Positions 1 to 6,766 of a stretch of DNA of 18,549 bases are shown in pieces. The DNA is from Cyanobacteria bacterium UBA1221 (GTDB lineage: Bacteria > Cyanobacteriota > Vampirovibrionia > Gastranaerophilales > Gastranaerophilaceae): positions 1 through 18,549 of the forward strand of contig DBXD01000009.1 in the NCBI GenBank assembly GCA_002309425.1. The letters are read 5' to 3'. Each line of letters starts with the position of its first letter. Within the stretch, counting starts at the first letter, position 1. Position numbers and translations under genes: made by a program. The notes below the pieces were generated by a model that was not told where the DNA came from, did not search any database, and worked only from the letters and a program-made list of their open reading frames with translations.

Positions 1-653
1 GATTCCATATAAAGAAGAATTTGTTCAACGTCAGAATCATTTTCCCAGTATTCAAGCGCCGTTTCTGCATTAACGTCAGCCTGATTACCGATAGAAATAA
101 ACTGTGCAAAACCTAAGTTAAGGTCTTTAAGTATATTTAAAATACCGCCGCCCAATGCGCCTGACTGAGAAACAAATCCGATATGACCTCTTTCGGGTAA
201 GCTTTCTGCAAAACATCCGTCCATAGAGATTTCAGGTAATGTATTAACAACGCCTAAGCAGTTAGGACCTACACATCTCATGCCGTAGGACTGAACTTTT
301 TCCAATAATTGTCTTTCAAGCTCAGCACCTTCTTTGCCGGTTTCTTTAAAGCCTGCTGTAATTATACACAAACCTGTAATACCTTTTGCGTGGCACTGGT
401 CAATAGTATCAAGTACAAATTTTGCGTTTACAACTATAATTGCAAGGTCAACATCTCCCGGAATTTCACCAACGGAAGTGTATGCCTGAAGTCCTTCAAT
501 AATTCCGCCTTTAGGGTTTACCGGGTAAATACTTCCTTTAAATTTGTACTCTTGTAATCTTTTCATAATGTCAGAGCCGATAGTGTGTTCTTTTGTAGAA
601 GCACCAATAACAGCAATTGACTTTGGTTTCATAATTTTGTCTAAATTTGTCAT
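1..653 (-). CDS. Acetate-CoA ligase (ADP-forming), CoA-binding alpha part, 3' end outside window
   Basis: I translated this directly from the minus strand; 217 codons are visible and the frame is open to the window edge. The product begins MTNLDKIMKPKSIAVIGAS, a Rossmann-type CoA-binding start. About residue 130 it has GPNCLGVVNT and then GFVSQSGALG, the signature order of the succinyl-CoA-synthetase-like alpha part of ADP-forming acyl-CoA ligases. Known role of the family: acetyl-CoA + ADP + Pi gives acetate + CoA + ATP, a fermentative ATP-yielding step in the cytoplasm. The catalytic His and any fused ATP-grasp beta part lie outside the window, so substrate and full length (often about 700 residues when fused) are not determined. 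The start is supported by AAGGA, 7 nt upstream. The gene follows a small unknown gene by 19 nt on the same strand, so the two are probably co-transcribed. Confidence 0.88.
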   Translation of the reverse strand, partial: MTNLDKIMKPKSIAVIGASTKEHTIGSDIMKRLQEYKFKGSIYPVNPKGGIIEGLQAYTSVGEIPGDVDLAIIVVNAKFVLDTIDQCHAKGITGLCIITAGFKETGKEGAELERQLLEKVQSYGMRCVGPNCLGVVNTLPEISMDGCFAESLPERGHIGFVSQSGALGGGILNILKDLNLGFAQFISIGNQADVNAETALEYWENDSDVEQILLYME

Positions 654-672
654 TTTCTCGTCCTTTCTTTTG

Positions 673-984
673 TTATTTATTTTGTCCTATTAATTCATTT
701 AATTTTTTTATCCAGTTATCAGGGTTATGTTCAAAAACCTCAACATAATTCGTTGCAAGTTTATGCCTTGAATTAGGGTTCCATAGGCTGAATTTTACCT
801 GTTTATTAAAATTTGGCGAGGGAAATTTTCTTTCCTGTGCAACAAATAAATCATATTCGGAATTTTTCATTATTTGGCTAAATGTATCTCTGACGGCATT
901 ATAGACTTGTTCCTGTTTTGTTTCAAGAATCCCGCGATTAACTTGGCCGTTGAAATTTATATTGCTATTTATACCGATTTTCAT
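673..984 (-). CDS. Small uncharacterised protein with N-terminal NFNG motif
   Basis: This 103-residue protein matches no family I know. It starts MKIGINSNINFNGQ. A 14-residue upstream extension to 1026 is open, but I reject it because a good -10 box lies at 1011-1016 and AAAGG sits about 11 nt before the ATG at 984. The body is hydrophilic with no signal peptide or membrane segment, and has a C-terminal Asn/Trp/Lys-rich stretch (FEHNPDNWIKKLNELIG). The N-terminal pattern, a few polar residues then F-x-G, recurs in the protein at 1103-1450, the hydrolase at 6767 and the GH13 protein at 12476. It ends 19 nt before the acetate-CoA ligase start. Function unknown. Confidence 0.7.
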   Translation of the reverse strand: MKIGINSNINFNGQVNRGILETKQEQVYNAVRDTFSQIMKNSEYDLFVAQERKFPSPNFNKQVKFSLWNPNSRHKLATNYVEVFEHNPDNWIKKLNELIGQNK

Positions 985-1010
985 TAATCTCGATACCTTT
1001 CTACAAAAAT

Positions 1011-1038
1011 ATTGTACAACAAACATGTTTTTTGAAAA
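1011..1038 (-). promoter_or_regulatory. Putative sigma70-type promoter with clustered palindromes
   Basis: On the minus strand, -35 TTTTCA (1033-1038) and -10 TACAAT (1011-1016) are 16 bp apart, placing the start of transcription about 20 nt before the ATG at 984. Three perfect palindromes lie in or beside it: TTGTACAA (1012-1019), AAACATGTTT (1021-1030) and AGTCCGGACT (1040-1049), which could be operators. The -35 match is weak. Confidence 0.4.
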
Positions 1039-1102
1039 GAGTCCGGACTTTATAAAATGTACGAATACAACCCGTTTTTACTAAAAAAATATATAGGAAA
1101 AG

Positions 1103-1450
1103 TTATATAATTTTCTTTACCCCGAGGGTACATAATACCTGATCTATTGCAGAGCATTTTTGCAATTTGGCATGTGCATCTTTTGCCAAACGATTATATG
1201 CAACAGCAAGGGAAGATTTTGAAACAGCATCTCGTTTTATGCCATAACAATGAAAAAACTCTTTATTTAAGGCCATGTGGATATTTTTTTTGTCTGACTC
1301 TTTTATATAAATATCAAAAGGTTCTTTTTTTATACTTGTATTTTGGGATATAAAATCCTGTACAAGTTTTATATTCTTTCTTGATATTTTGCCTTCTATA
1401 ATAAAATTCCCGTTGAAATTTTGATTCGATTCGATTGCTTTTATTTGCAT
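1103..1450 (-). CDS. Small uncharacterised protein with N-terminal NFNG motif
   Basis: This 115-residue protein matches no family I recognise. I chose ATG 1450 because AGAGG lies about 9 nt upstream in the 19-nt gap after the radical SAM stop. The longer open frame back to 1540 would overlap that gene by 71 bp. The N-terminus MQIKAIESNQNFNGNF resembles the start of the neighbouring 673-984 product. The middle is charged (SKKEPFDIYIKESDKKN-like), followed by a Lys/Ala-rich helical stretch, NRLAKDAHAKLQKC. It has no signal peptide or membrane segment. It is probably translated from the radical SAM transcript. A role together with that enzyme is possible but is only inference from position. Confidence 0.65.
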   Translation of the reverse strand: MQIKAIESNQNFNGNFIIEGKISRKNIKLVQDFISQNTSIKKEPFDIYIKESDKKNIHMALNKEFFHCYGIKRDAVSKSSLAVAYNRLAKDAHAKLQKCSAIDQVLCTLGVKKII

Positions 1451-1469
1451 GACTGTGAGCCTCTGTAAT

Positions 1470-2087
1470 TTATGAATATCCGGCAGGAATCCATTCTCTT
1501 GCTCTGAATTTCGCACCGAGACTGTTTGCAATTTCTTCACATTTTTTTAAGTTCAGGTGCTGTCCTTTGTATCCCTCAACTACACTTGCAACAACCTCAA
1601 TATTTTCATCGGAACAAGCTTTTATAAATCTTTTAACTTCTTCATAAGCATTTAAAAGTCTTGGGCGGGAATAGTCATTGTATTCTTTATTATCTTCCCC
1701 GTTCAGGCTGACGGAAAATTCGTCTACAAGTCCTTTTAACTCGGGAACAATATTCCTTTTGTAAACAATATTCGCCTGTCCGTTGGTGTTTACTCTGATT
1801 TTAACGTTTTTGTAATTTTCTTTTATGTATTTTGCTACTTCTTTTAATACGTCCAACTTTAAAAGCGGCTCCCCGTAACCGCAAAAAATAACTTCATCAG
1901 ATATTTTGAAATTATTTAACTGGTCAATAACATCCTGAACGGGATAATCCTCATTATCCAGCCATAACTTCTGACCGCAGACATCATCCTTATCGTTTCT
2001 CAAACAAAATACGCAGTTGTTTGTGCATCTGTTCGTTAAATTTATATATATTTTTCCGTATAATTCGTAAACTAATACATTTGCCAT
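1470..2087 (-). CDS. Radical SAM protein, TatD-nuclease-associated type
   Basis: The 205-residue product has the Fe4S4-cluster motif CTNNCVFC (Cys21, Cys25, Cys28; CX3CX2C) after the sequence YGKIYINLTNR. GYGEP at 70-74 is the SAM-contacting 'GGE'-like segment, and RVNTNG and SVSLNG are further barrel-strand motifs. Length and motifs fit the short radical SAM proteins often found beside TatD nucleases (the tatD-linked rSAM family). Their substrate is not established, and no tatD gene lies in this window. It has no extra C-terminal cysteine cluster or SPASM domain. The start is supported by AGAGGG about 8 nt upstream and a promoter at 2108-2135. It is the first gene of a leftward unit with the small gene at 1103-1450. 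Confidence 0.85.
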   Translation of the reverse strand: MANVLVYELYGKIYINLTNRCTNNCVFCLRNDKDDVCGQKLWLDNEDYPVQDVIDQLNNFKISDEVIFCGYGEPLLKLDVLKEVAKYIKENYKNVKIRVNTNGQANIVYKRNIVPELKGLVDEFSVSLNGEDNKEYNDYSRPRLLNAYEEVKRFIKACSDENIEVVASVVEGYKGQHLNLKKCEEIANSLGAKFRAREWIPAGYS

Positions 2088-2107
2088 AATCTTATCCCTC
2101 TATCGAA

Positions 2108-2135
2108 ATTATGGCATATAAAAAAATTTTTACAA
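2108..2135 (-). promoter_or_regulatory. Putative promoter of the radical SAM gene
   Basis: On the minus strand, -35 TTGTAA (2130-2135) and -10 CATAAT (2108-2113) are 16 bp apart and about 20 bp before the ATG at 2087. It lies immediately after the broken terminator copy at 2137-2158, as expected if that terminator once insulated this gene from the flagellar operon. Confidence 0.5.
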
Positions 2136-2136
2136 C

Positions 2137-2158
2137 AAAATAAAAAGGGGGACTCTTG
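2137..2158. repeat. Left copy of 22-bp perfect direct repeat (broken terminator half)
   Basis: This is identical over 22 bp to 4234-4255: A-rich run, then GGGGG, then ACTCTTG. In the right copy these bases pair with the following TCCCC to make a minus-strand terminator. Here the next bases are AGTACACTC, so the GC stem cannot form. It marks the left boundary of the segment carrying the RNR gene. Confidence 0.85.
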
Positions 2159-2178
2159 AGTACACTCTGCACTTTTAC

Positions 2179-2262
2179 ATGTCATACTAAGCGAAGCGAA
2201 GTATCTAATTATATTACCAATTACTGAGATTCTTCTGTATATTCGTACCATCAGAATGACAT
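2179..2262. repeat. MITE-like imperfect inverted-repeat element, 84 bp
   Basis: The termini are perfect 7-bp inverted repeats, ATGTCAT (2179-2185) and ATGACAT (2256-2262), extending to 9 of 10 matching bases. Inside, AAGTATCT (2199-2206) faces AGATTCTT (2227-2234) with one mismatch. The arm contains GCGAAGCGAAG. The layout (GTCAT, GCGAAGCGAAG, then AGATTCTT) resembles a widespread intergenic repeat seen in many bacterial genomes. No coding capacity. Copy number in this genome is unknown. Confidence 0.6.
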
Positions 2263-2374
2263 AAAAATGCATGGAGAGGCAAAAAAGAATAGTCTGTTTT
2301 AGAATTTTCACAGCAGATTTGATAATTTATAAATAAATAGCAAAAAATATTTTTTACAAGTTTTACTTTACATT

Positions 2375-4063
2375 ATGCAAATTCTAGGTTCTTTTTATCG
2401 AAGCCCATATAAAACTACACACGAAAACCTGTTTCTCAATACTAATAAAGGAAATAGGTTATTATGTACTTTCAAGGGTAGTTTAAACCAAGATATTTTC
2501 GTAAGAGAAGGAATAGTAAATCCAGGAGAAGATTTAAATACTTTTCTTGATAATGTTATAAACATATGTTGCAATAATGATGAAAAATTAAAGGAAACAG
2601 CTATAGATTATATTAAGCAGGGAAAAATAATTTTAAGTAAAAGCATATATAGGACCATTTTTAATAAAAATACACCAATAGGAATGTGTAGTATACTAAT
2701 TAATCCAAATTCAAATCCAAAATCTCAAATCATTCAAGGTAATGGTTTAGCAATTAATCTTTCAGGGGAAAAAAATGCATTTGATGTACTTTCGCAATTT
2801 GATGAACAATGTATGCAATATGGCAAATTATCCTCCAGAAAACCTGCAGGTATTGCTATAATTGATATTTTTAATAGTGATATTGAACGATTTATTAATT
2901 ACGCAAATGACAAAGATTTTAACGATGTATGTCATTCCACTTCAATAAAAATACCTAAATCCTTCTTTGATATGGTTGATAGGGGTGATTTAATAAAACT
3001 GAATAATGGGACACTTATAAGTGCAAAGCTTTTGTATAAGAATATTCTAGCATCAATATTAAAGAATGGGAATCCGGGAATTATTTTTGAAGAGCTCGAT
3101 TTATGTAATCCTATTCCGACACACCCATTTGCAGGAGTATCAACATGTGCAGAAATGGGTTTAGAAGATCAAGAAATGGCAATGTTTTCTTACATAAATC
3201 TAAATGAGTTTATTAATGGTAATACAATAGATTATAAGGAAATTCATAAAGCCACAGAAGTTTTATCAAAATTGTTAGATTCAATTATAGATATCAATGT
3301 GAATGAAAATCGCTATATCTCAAGTATTAATGAGGAAAAACGCAGATATGGTATTGGTATAATAGGTTATTCTGATGTTCTTGCGAAAATGGGATTAAGT
3401 TACGGTTCCGAAGAAGCTTTGCGATTACTAAGTTATGCTCTTGAAACGATTAATTATTCCACTAAAAATACCTCAGTAAGTTTGGCTAAACAAAAAGGAG
3501 ATTTTCCTCTATTTAATGAGAGCCGATATAAAGAATTTGCTTATTTAGTAAAACATTCAGACCCAGAATCACCAATAACCGAAAATATGTGGATAAAATT
3601 ATATAATCGCCTATGTAAATTTCATATTCGTAATGCTACAACTACCGCACTTGCACCAAGTTGTTCAAGTGCAAGAATTGTAGGAGCCTCTTATAGTATT
3701 GAACCCTATTTCAGTTTAAAAGATAATAAGATTTTTTATAAAAGACTGGAAGAGTTGAATTTATCAAAAGAACAAAAACAACAAGTTATAGATGAAGTAA
3801 ACAAAACAGGTAGTTGTCAAAAAATAGATTTTTTACCTGATGAGTTCAAAAATGTTTTCAGAATTGCAACAGAAATTAATTACAGAGAACATATAGATAC
3901 AGTCAGCGCAGCCCAAAAATATGTAGATGACGGAATTTCCAAAACTGTAAATTTACCTGCTGAATCAACAATTATAGATATTGATAAAACTATACGATAT
4001 GCTAAAGACAAAAATTTAAAAGGGATTACAGTATATATCAGTGATGAGAATTATCCAATATAG
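2375..4063 (+). CDS. Divergent class II (NrdJ-like) ribonucleotide reductase with altered active site
   Basis: The 562-residue product aligns by eye with class II (cobalamin-dependent type) ribonucleotide reductases, which make deoxynucleotides from ribonucleotides. The matches run in order: CSIL (Cys105), SSRKPAG (153-159), NPIP then STCAE (256-260), SYINL, GIGIIGYSDVLAKMG (326-340), AKQKGDFPLF, LAPSCSSARIVGASYSIEP (426-444), and the C-terminal AAQKYVDDGISKTVNLP and KGITVY. Cys258 and Glu260 keep the radical Cys and Glu. The usual Asn two residues before the radical Cys is Ser256, and the second redox Cys (11 residues after it) is Ala269. It is shorter than usual, with no ATP-cone and no C-terminal Cys pair. 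No Shine-Dalgarno precedes the ATG, and a stop at 2330-2332 prevents any useful extension. It looks more AT-rich than pheT. It may be an atypical enzyme, a regulator or a decaying gene. Confidence 0.8.
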   Translation: MQILGSFYRSPYKTTHENLFLNTNKGNRLLCTFKGSLNQDIFVREGIVNPGEDLNTFLDNVINICCNNDEKLKETAIDYIKQGKIILSKSIYRTIFNKNTPIGMCSILINPNSNPKSQIIQGNGLAINLSGEKNAFDVLSQFDEQCMQYGKLSSRKPAGIAIIDIFNSDIERFINYANDKDFNDVCHSTSIKIPKSFFDMVDRGDLIKLNNGTLISAKLLYKNILASILKNGNPGIIFEELDLCNPIPTHPFAGVSTCAEMGLEDQEMAMFSYINLNEFINGNTIDYKEIHKATEVLSKLLDSIIDINVNENRYISSINEEKRRYGIGIIGYSDVLAKMGLSYGSEEALRLLSYALETINYSTKNTSVSLAKQKGDFPLFNESRYKEFAYLVKHSDPESPITENMWIKLYNRLCKFHIRNATTTALAPSCSSARIVGASYSIEPYFSLKDNKIFYKRLEELNLSKEQKQQVIDEVNKTGSCQKIDFLPDEFKNVFRIATEINYREHIDTVSAAQKYVDDGISKTVNLPAESTIIDIDKTIRYAKDKNLKGITVYISDENYPI

Positions 4064-4233
4064 CAACAGTTTGCGTGCATTAAAATGCACGTTAGAGCTA
4101 TTCCCCCTCGAAAACAAAGTTTTGGTTCCCCCGCTAGGGGTGAATATAAAAACATAATTGCACGGCGTACCGTAAAGAACCTATTGCCCCAAACGTCCAA
4201 TCGTCCCAGCGCAAAAAAGGCCTTATTTCATTT
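4064..4233. other. Hairpin-rich non-coding tail after the RNR gene
   Basis: There is no open frame here. Short stem-loops follow one another: CGTGCAT/ATGCACG (4074-4080 with 4085-4091), AAAAC/GTTTT (4111-4123), CCCC/GGGG around GCTA (about 4129-4140), ACGG/CCGT around CGTA (about 4162-4173), and AAGGCCTT (about 4218-4225). The first could end RNR transcription but has no T-run. It is not a tRNA. It might be a structured RNA or the worn end of an IS200/IS605-type element, whose ends carry such hairpins. No transposase is present. Confidence 0.4.
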
Positions 4234-4255
4234 AAAATAAAAAGGGGGACTCTTG
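4234..4255. repeat. Right copy of 22-bp perfect direct repeat
   Basis: Identical to 2137-2158. Here the repeat is part of an intact terminator, so this end looks like the original site and the left end like the duplicated or split copy. It bounds the segment with the MITE-like repeat, the RNR gene and the hairpin tail. Confidence 0.85.
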
Positions 4256-4260
4256 TCCCC
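4234..4260 (-). terminator. Rho-independent terminator of the flagellar operon
   Basis: Read on the minus strand: GGGGAC, loop AAGA, GTCCCC, then a T-rich run (CTTTTTATTTT). It sits 49 bp after the stop of the hook/rod gene at 4309 and points the right way to end the fliJ-fliK-flg transcript. Confidence 0.85.
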
Positions 4261-4308
4261 TATAATATTCAAATGGAGTTTAAATTTTATTATCCGCTTA
4301 ATTATCCG

Positions 4309-5145
4309 TTACTGACCTATTAAGCGCATTGCATCCTGCAGTAGGTCTTTGTTTGATTCAATGAGCTTGTTTGCAATATCCATTTGCAATTTTGCCATTT
4401 GATAATAAGAAATATTTGCTTTAAAGTCTGCATTAGACAATTCTAACAAACCTGAACGGATTTCTCCGCAGCCTAACAACGGTTTTCCCGATTCTTCCGT
4501 TTCCACAAACAATCCGCCTTTAAATTCATACAGAGCAGCTGCATTGTGGAAATTTCTGGTTGTTATTCTGTATAACGGTACTGAGCGTTTGCCGTTATCG
4601 GCCTTACCGTATATTGTACCGTCATTCTTGATTTCATAATCATCATATTTGCCCAGATATTTCCCGTTATTCGGGTCTATCCACATTTTTATATTAGTCG
4701 TAGGTATGTCAAGCGCACCGCCCTTCATAGCCGTTTCCTGATAAAGGTCAGCAGTTATAGCTTTTGTACCCTGCATAATTTCTCCCTTATCATTCAATAT
4801 ATAACCTTGTACGGTGTTTCCGTTTTTATCCTTATATACACCTTCACCGTCGAAAGTAAATTCGCCCAGCCTTGAATATACGCTTTTCCCCTCAGGAGTT
4901 CTTAAAAGAAAATAACCTTTACCCTCAAGAAACAGGTTCTCGTTTGCGGTACCGGGAGTAGATTTTCCCTGACCGAGATTCTTTGCATAATCATCAGCAA
5001 CGACACCGCCCAGAAAAGTTTTGAAGTTTACCTGCCGCTCTCTGAAACCGGGAGTATAGACATTCGTCATGTTATCTGCGACTACGTCCATCCAGTTTTC
5101 GGTAGTTTTTCTCGTATTTAAGGCTGTTACGTACGAATCATTCAT
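4309..5145 (-). CDS. Flagellar hook-basal body protein (FlgE/FlgF/FlgG family)
   Basis: The 278-residue product has the family's N-terminal rod/hook helix signature: VVADNMTNVYTPGFRERQVNF at about 21-41, in place of the usual 'IANNIANVNTTGYK'. Next come the central GKGYFLLRTPEGKSVYSRLG and TVQGYI segments of the D1 domain. The C-terminal helix ELSNADFKANISYYQMAKLQMDIANKL resembles the 'LE.SNVDL' ending. Members self-assemble into the flagellar rod or hook outside the cytoplasm after type III export. The length fits FlgF/FlgG or a short FlgE, and the exact paralogue cannot be told by eye. AAGGAG lies 7 nt before the ATG, inside the end of the upstream gene, with an 8-bp overlap. It is the last gene of the operon. 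Confidence 0.85.
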   Translation of the reverse strand: MNDSYVTALNTRKTTENWMDVVADNMTNVYTPGFRERQVNFKTFLGGVVADDYAKNLGQGKSTPGTANENLFLEGKGYFLLRTPEGKSVYSRLGEFTFDGEGVYKDKNGNTVQGYILNDKGEIMQGTKAITADLYQETAMKGGALDIPTTNIKMWIDPNNGKYLGKYDDYEIKNDGTIYGKADNGKRSVPLYRITTRNFHNAAALYEFKGGLFVETEESGKPLLGCGEIRSGLLELSNADFKANISYYQMAKLQMDIANKLIESNKDLLQDAMRLIGQ

Positions 5146-6079
5146 GTGCGTTCTCCTTATTATTATTTCTTCCTCTGTCTTCTTTATTTCGGCGTGATTG
5201 TGAATAATTTAAATCACCGTATGCGATATTTTCTTCGTTAAATCTTTGGCGCAGGGACTCAATATTGTTTCTCAGATAGGCTTCTACCGCCTTATCACCC
5301 GGAATAAAGTTTGCATTGATTTTGCCACCCTTATCAACCTGCAAAATTACTGAAATATCTTTATCAAAATCAACCCTGAAAGACTGATGATTTTTTGCCG
5401 ATTCTTTAAGTGCTTCGATTAATGCTGCACTTGCTTTAGCGGTAGATTGAACCATTCTTGTATTTCCGTTTTGCATGGCTTTTTCAAATTCTGCAGCAAT
5501 ACTTGCCGCAGTCATATCTGTTTTTGAAACCAAATCAGCGAAGAATTTTGCATCCGTATCGGACATTTGTACCGAGGAATAGTCCACCGTTACCGCCATG
5601 CCGGTAAGTTGAGTTTGAGAAGTCGCACTCATCGGATTAATGCTGGTAAAGTGTATATCTACACCGTTGGCACTCATATATGACTGAATTTGGCTTGAAA
5701 GCGGGGAATAACCGTTCTGATTTTGGTTATTATTTTGCATCTGCCCCTGACCGGATTGATTATTCTCGGAAGTTTGATTTTCTGCGGAGACTTCGCCTTT
5801 CAGCGGTTCAGTTTGAGTTTTTTGTTCTTTTGAAACTTTTTCAGGCTGTTTTTTTTCTGTCTTTTTAGTTTCTTCCTGTTTTTGTGTTTTATCCGTTGTT
5901 ACTTCTTTTGTTTCTTCAACGTTTTCTTTTGCCTCTTTATTTTCTGAATTTTTCATCTCCATTGCAAAAGATGTATTTGAATTTCCAAATCTTTTCAATT
6001 GAGTGGCTGACGCCATTTTATTCATTTCGTTTGCCGAATAGACTGCGTTTGCAACTGTTGTTTTTGATTCCAGATTCAT
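5138..6079 (-). CDS. fliK: FliK-like flagellar hook-length control protein
   Basis: The 313-residue product has FliK architecture. The first 150 residues are low-complexity, rich in Lys, Glu, Gln, Asn and Thr, and likely disordered. A folded C-terminal domain spans about 180-290. The segment FDKDISVILQVDKGG, then NANFIPGDKAVEAYLRNNIESLRQRFNEENI, matches the FliK C-terminal pattern (beta strands, then the 'L..LR..L...G' helix). A basic Asn/Arg-rich tail follows. FliK measures hook length and switches the export gate from hook to filament substrates. The family is poorly conserved in sequence, so position between fliJ and a hook/rod gene is important support. The ATG overlaps the fliJ stop (ATGA), with GGAGGG just upstream, indicating translational coupling. 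Confidence 0.75.
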   Translation of the reverse strand: MNLESKTTVANAVYSANEMNKMASATQLKRFGNSNTSFAMEMKNSENKEAKENVEETKEVTTDKTQKQEETKKTEKKQPEKVSKEQKTQTEPLKGEVSAENQTSENNQSGQGQMQNNNQNQNGYSPLSSQIQSYMSANGVDIHFTSINPMSATSQTQLTGMAVTVDYSSVQMSDTDAKFFADLVSKTDMTAASIAAEFEKAMQNGNTRMVQSTAKASAALIEALKESAKNHQSFRVDFDKDISVILQVDKGGKINANFIPGDKAVEAYLRNNIESLRQRFNEENIAYGDLNYSQSRRNKEDRGRNNNKENAHE

Positions 6080-6564
6080 GTGCCCTCCAATTCTTCGAGC
6101 TGTTTTAATATTGCTTTCTCTTCTTCTTCTAAACGTTCTTTTTTCTGTGCGAAGTACCTTGTTACACCGAGTTCGGAATATTGTTTAAGTTCTGCTTTCT
6201 TTTCTTCTTCAAGGTATAACTCTCTGTTTTTCTCTTTATGCTTTTCAAGAACTTTTACCGCCTGTTCAAGTTTTACAAGTTTTTCTTTTTCTTGGTCTAA
6301 AATAGCTTGTTTTTCCTGTCGGATAAGTTCTAGTTGTTCCGCTTTCTCCCACAGATGTATCAGGTATTTGTCGTATGTATCATACATCATAGGGTCAGCA
6401 CGCCGCATGTTTATCTGTGTAGCCTTGATTTCCTCGTTGTTTTTTCTGATGTTTTCCTCAGCAATAAAAACCTCTTGCTGGGCTTTTTGTACTACTAACA
6501 ACTGTTCTTCTTTTTTGCGGATTCGAAAATCCAGTATCTTCTGTAATCTGTATCGAAAAGGCAT
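6076..6564 (-). CDS. fliJ: Flagellar export protein FliJ
   Basis: The 162-residue product is nearly all charged coiled coil and opens with MPFRYRLQKILDFRIRKKEE, the classic FliJ start (F-x-Y-x-L-Q-x-[IL]-L-x-x-R). FliJ is the cytoplasmic stalk of the flagellar type III ATPase complex: it sits in the FliI hexamer and contacts FlhA. Length is normal for the family (about 145-165). The usual partner fliI is not next to it; fliJ is the first gene of its operon. The SD is weak (AAGAAAG, about 13 nt upstream). A possible -35, TTGACT, lies about 85 bp upstream on the same strand, with no convincing -10. The product overlaps the fliK-like gene by 4 bp. Confidence 0.87.
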   Translation of the reverse strand: MPFRYRLQKILDFRIRKKEEQLLVVQKAQQEVFIAEENIRKNNEEIKATQINMRRADPMMYDTYDKYLIHLWEKAEQLELIRQEKQAILDQEKEKLVKLEQAVKVLEKHKEKNRELYLEEEKKAELKQYSELGVTRYFAQKKERLEEEEKAILKQLEELEGT

Positions 6565-6749
6565 TTTAGACTACACTTTCTTGCTCTTATTATGAACTAA
6601 CACAGCAAGACTTTAAACATCTAAACGTATGAGATATTTAATGATAAACAATTAAAAGTCAATATTTGTCGGAGTAATTTGAAATAATATTCTTATTTGT
6701 AAATATTTGTTGATTTACTAGCAAATTTTATTTTTATTGTTTTTATAAT

Positions 6750-6765
6750 AACCGGAGAACCGGTT
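6750..6765 (+). promoter_or_regulatory. Perfect palindrome over the ribosome binding site of the hydrolase gene
   Basis: AACCGG, loop AGAA, CCGGTT: a perfect 6-bp stem that contains the SD (GGAG) and ends one base before the ATG at 6767. A consensus -10 box TATAAT (6744-6749) directly precedes it, with no clear -35. It may be an operator, or an RNA hairpin that hides the SD if transcription starts further upstream. Confidence 0.5.
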
Positions 6766-6766
6766 A

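Noticed and set aside
2072..2311. 79-codon minus-strand frame upstream of the radical SAM gene
   Set aside because: It runs through the MITE-like repeat and the broken terminator, has no SD and no recognisable protein pattern.
4141..4230. Possible tRNA or other known RNA gene
   Set aside because: No cloverleaf, no T-loop consensus and no acceptor stem could be drawn; only short separate hairpins.
6080..6595. 171-codon plus-strand frame opposite fliJ
   Set aside because: Ser/Phe/Cys-rich composition typical of the antisense of a Glu/Lys-rich coiled-coil gene.
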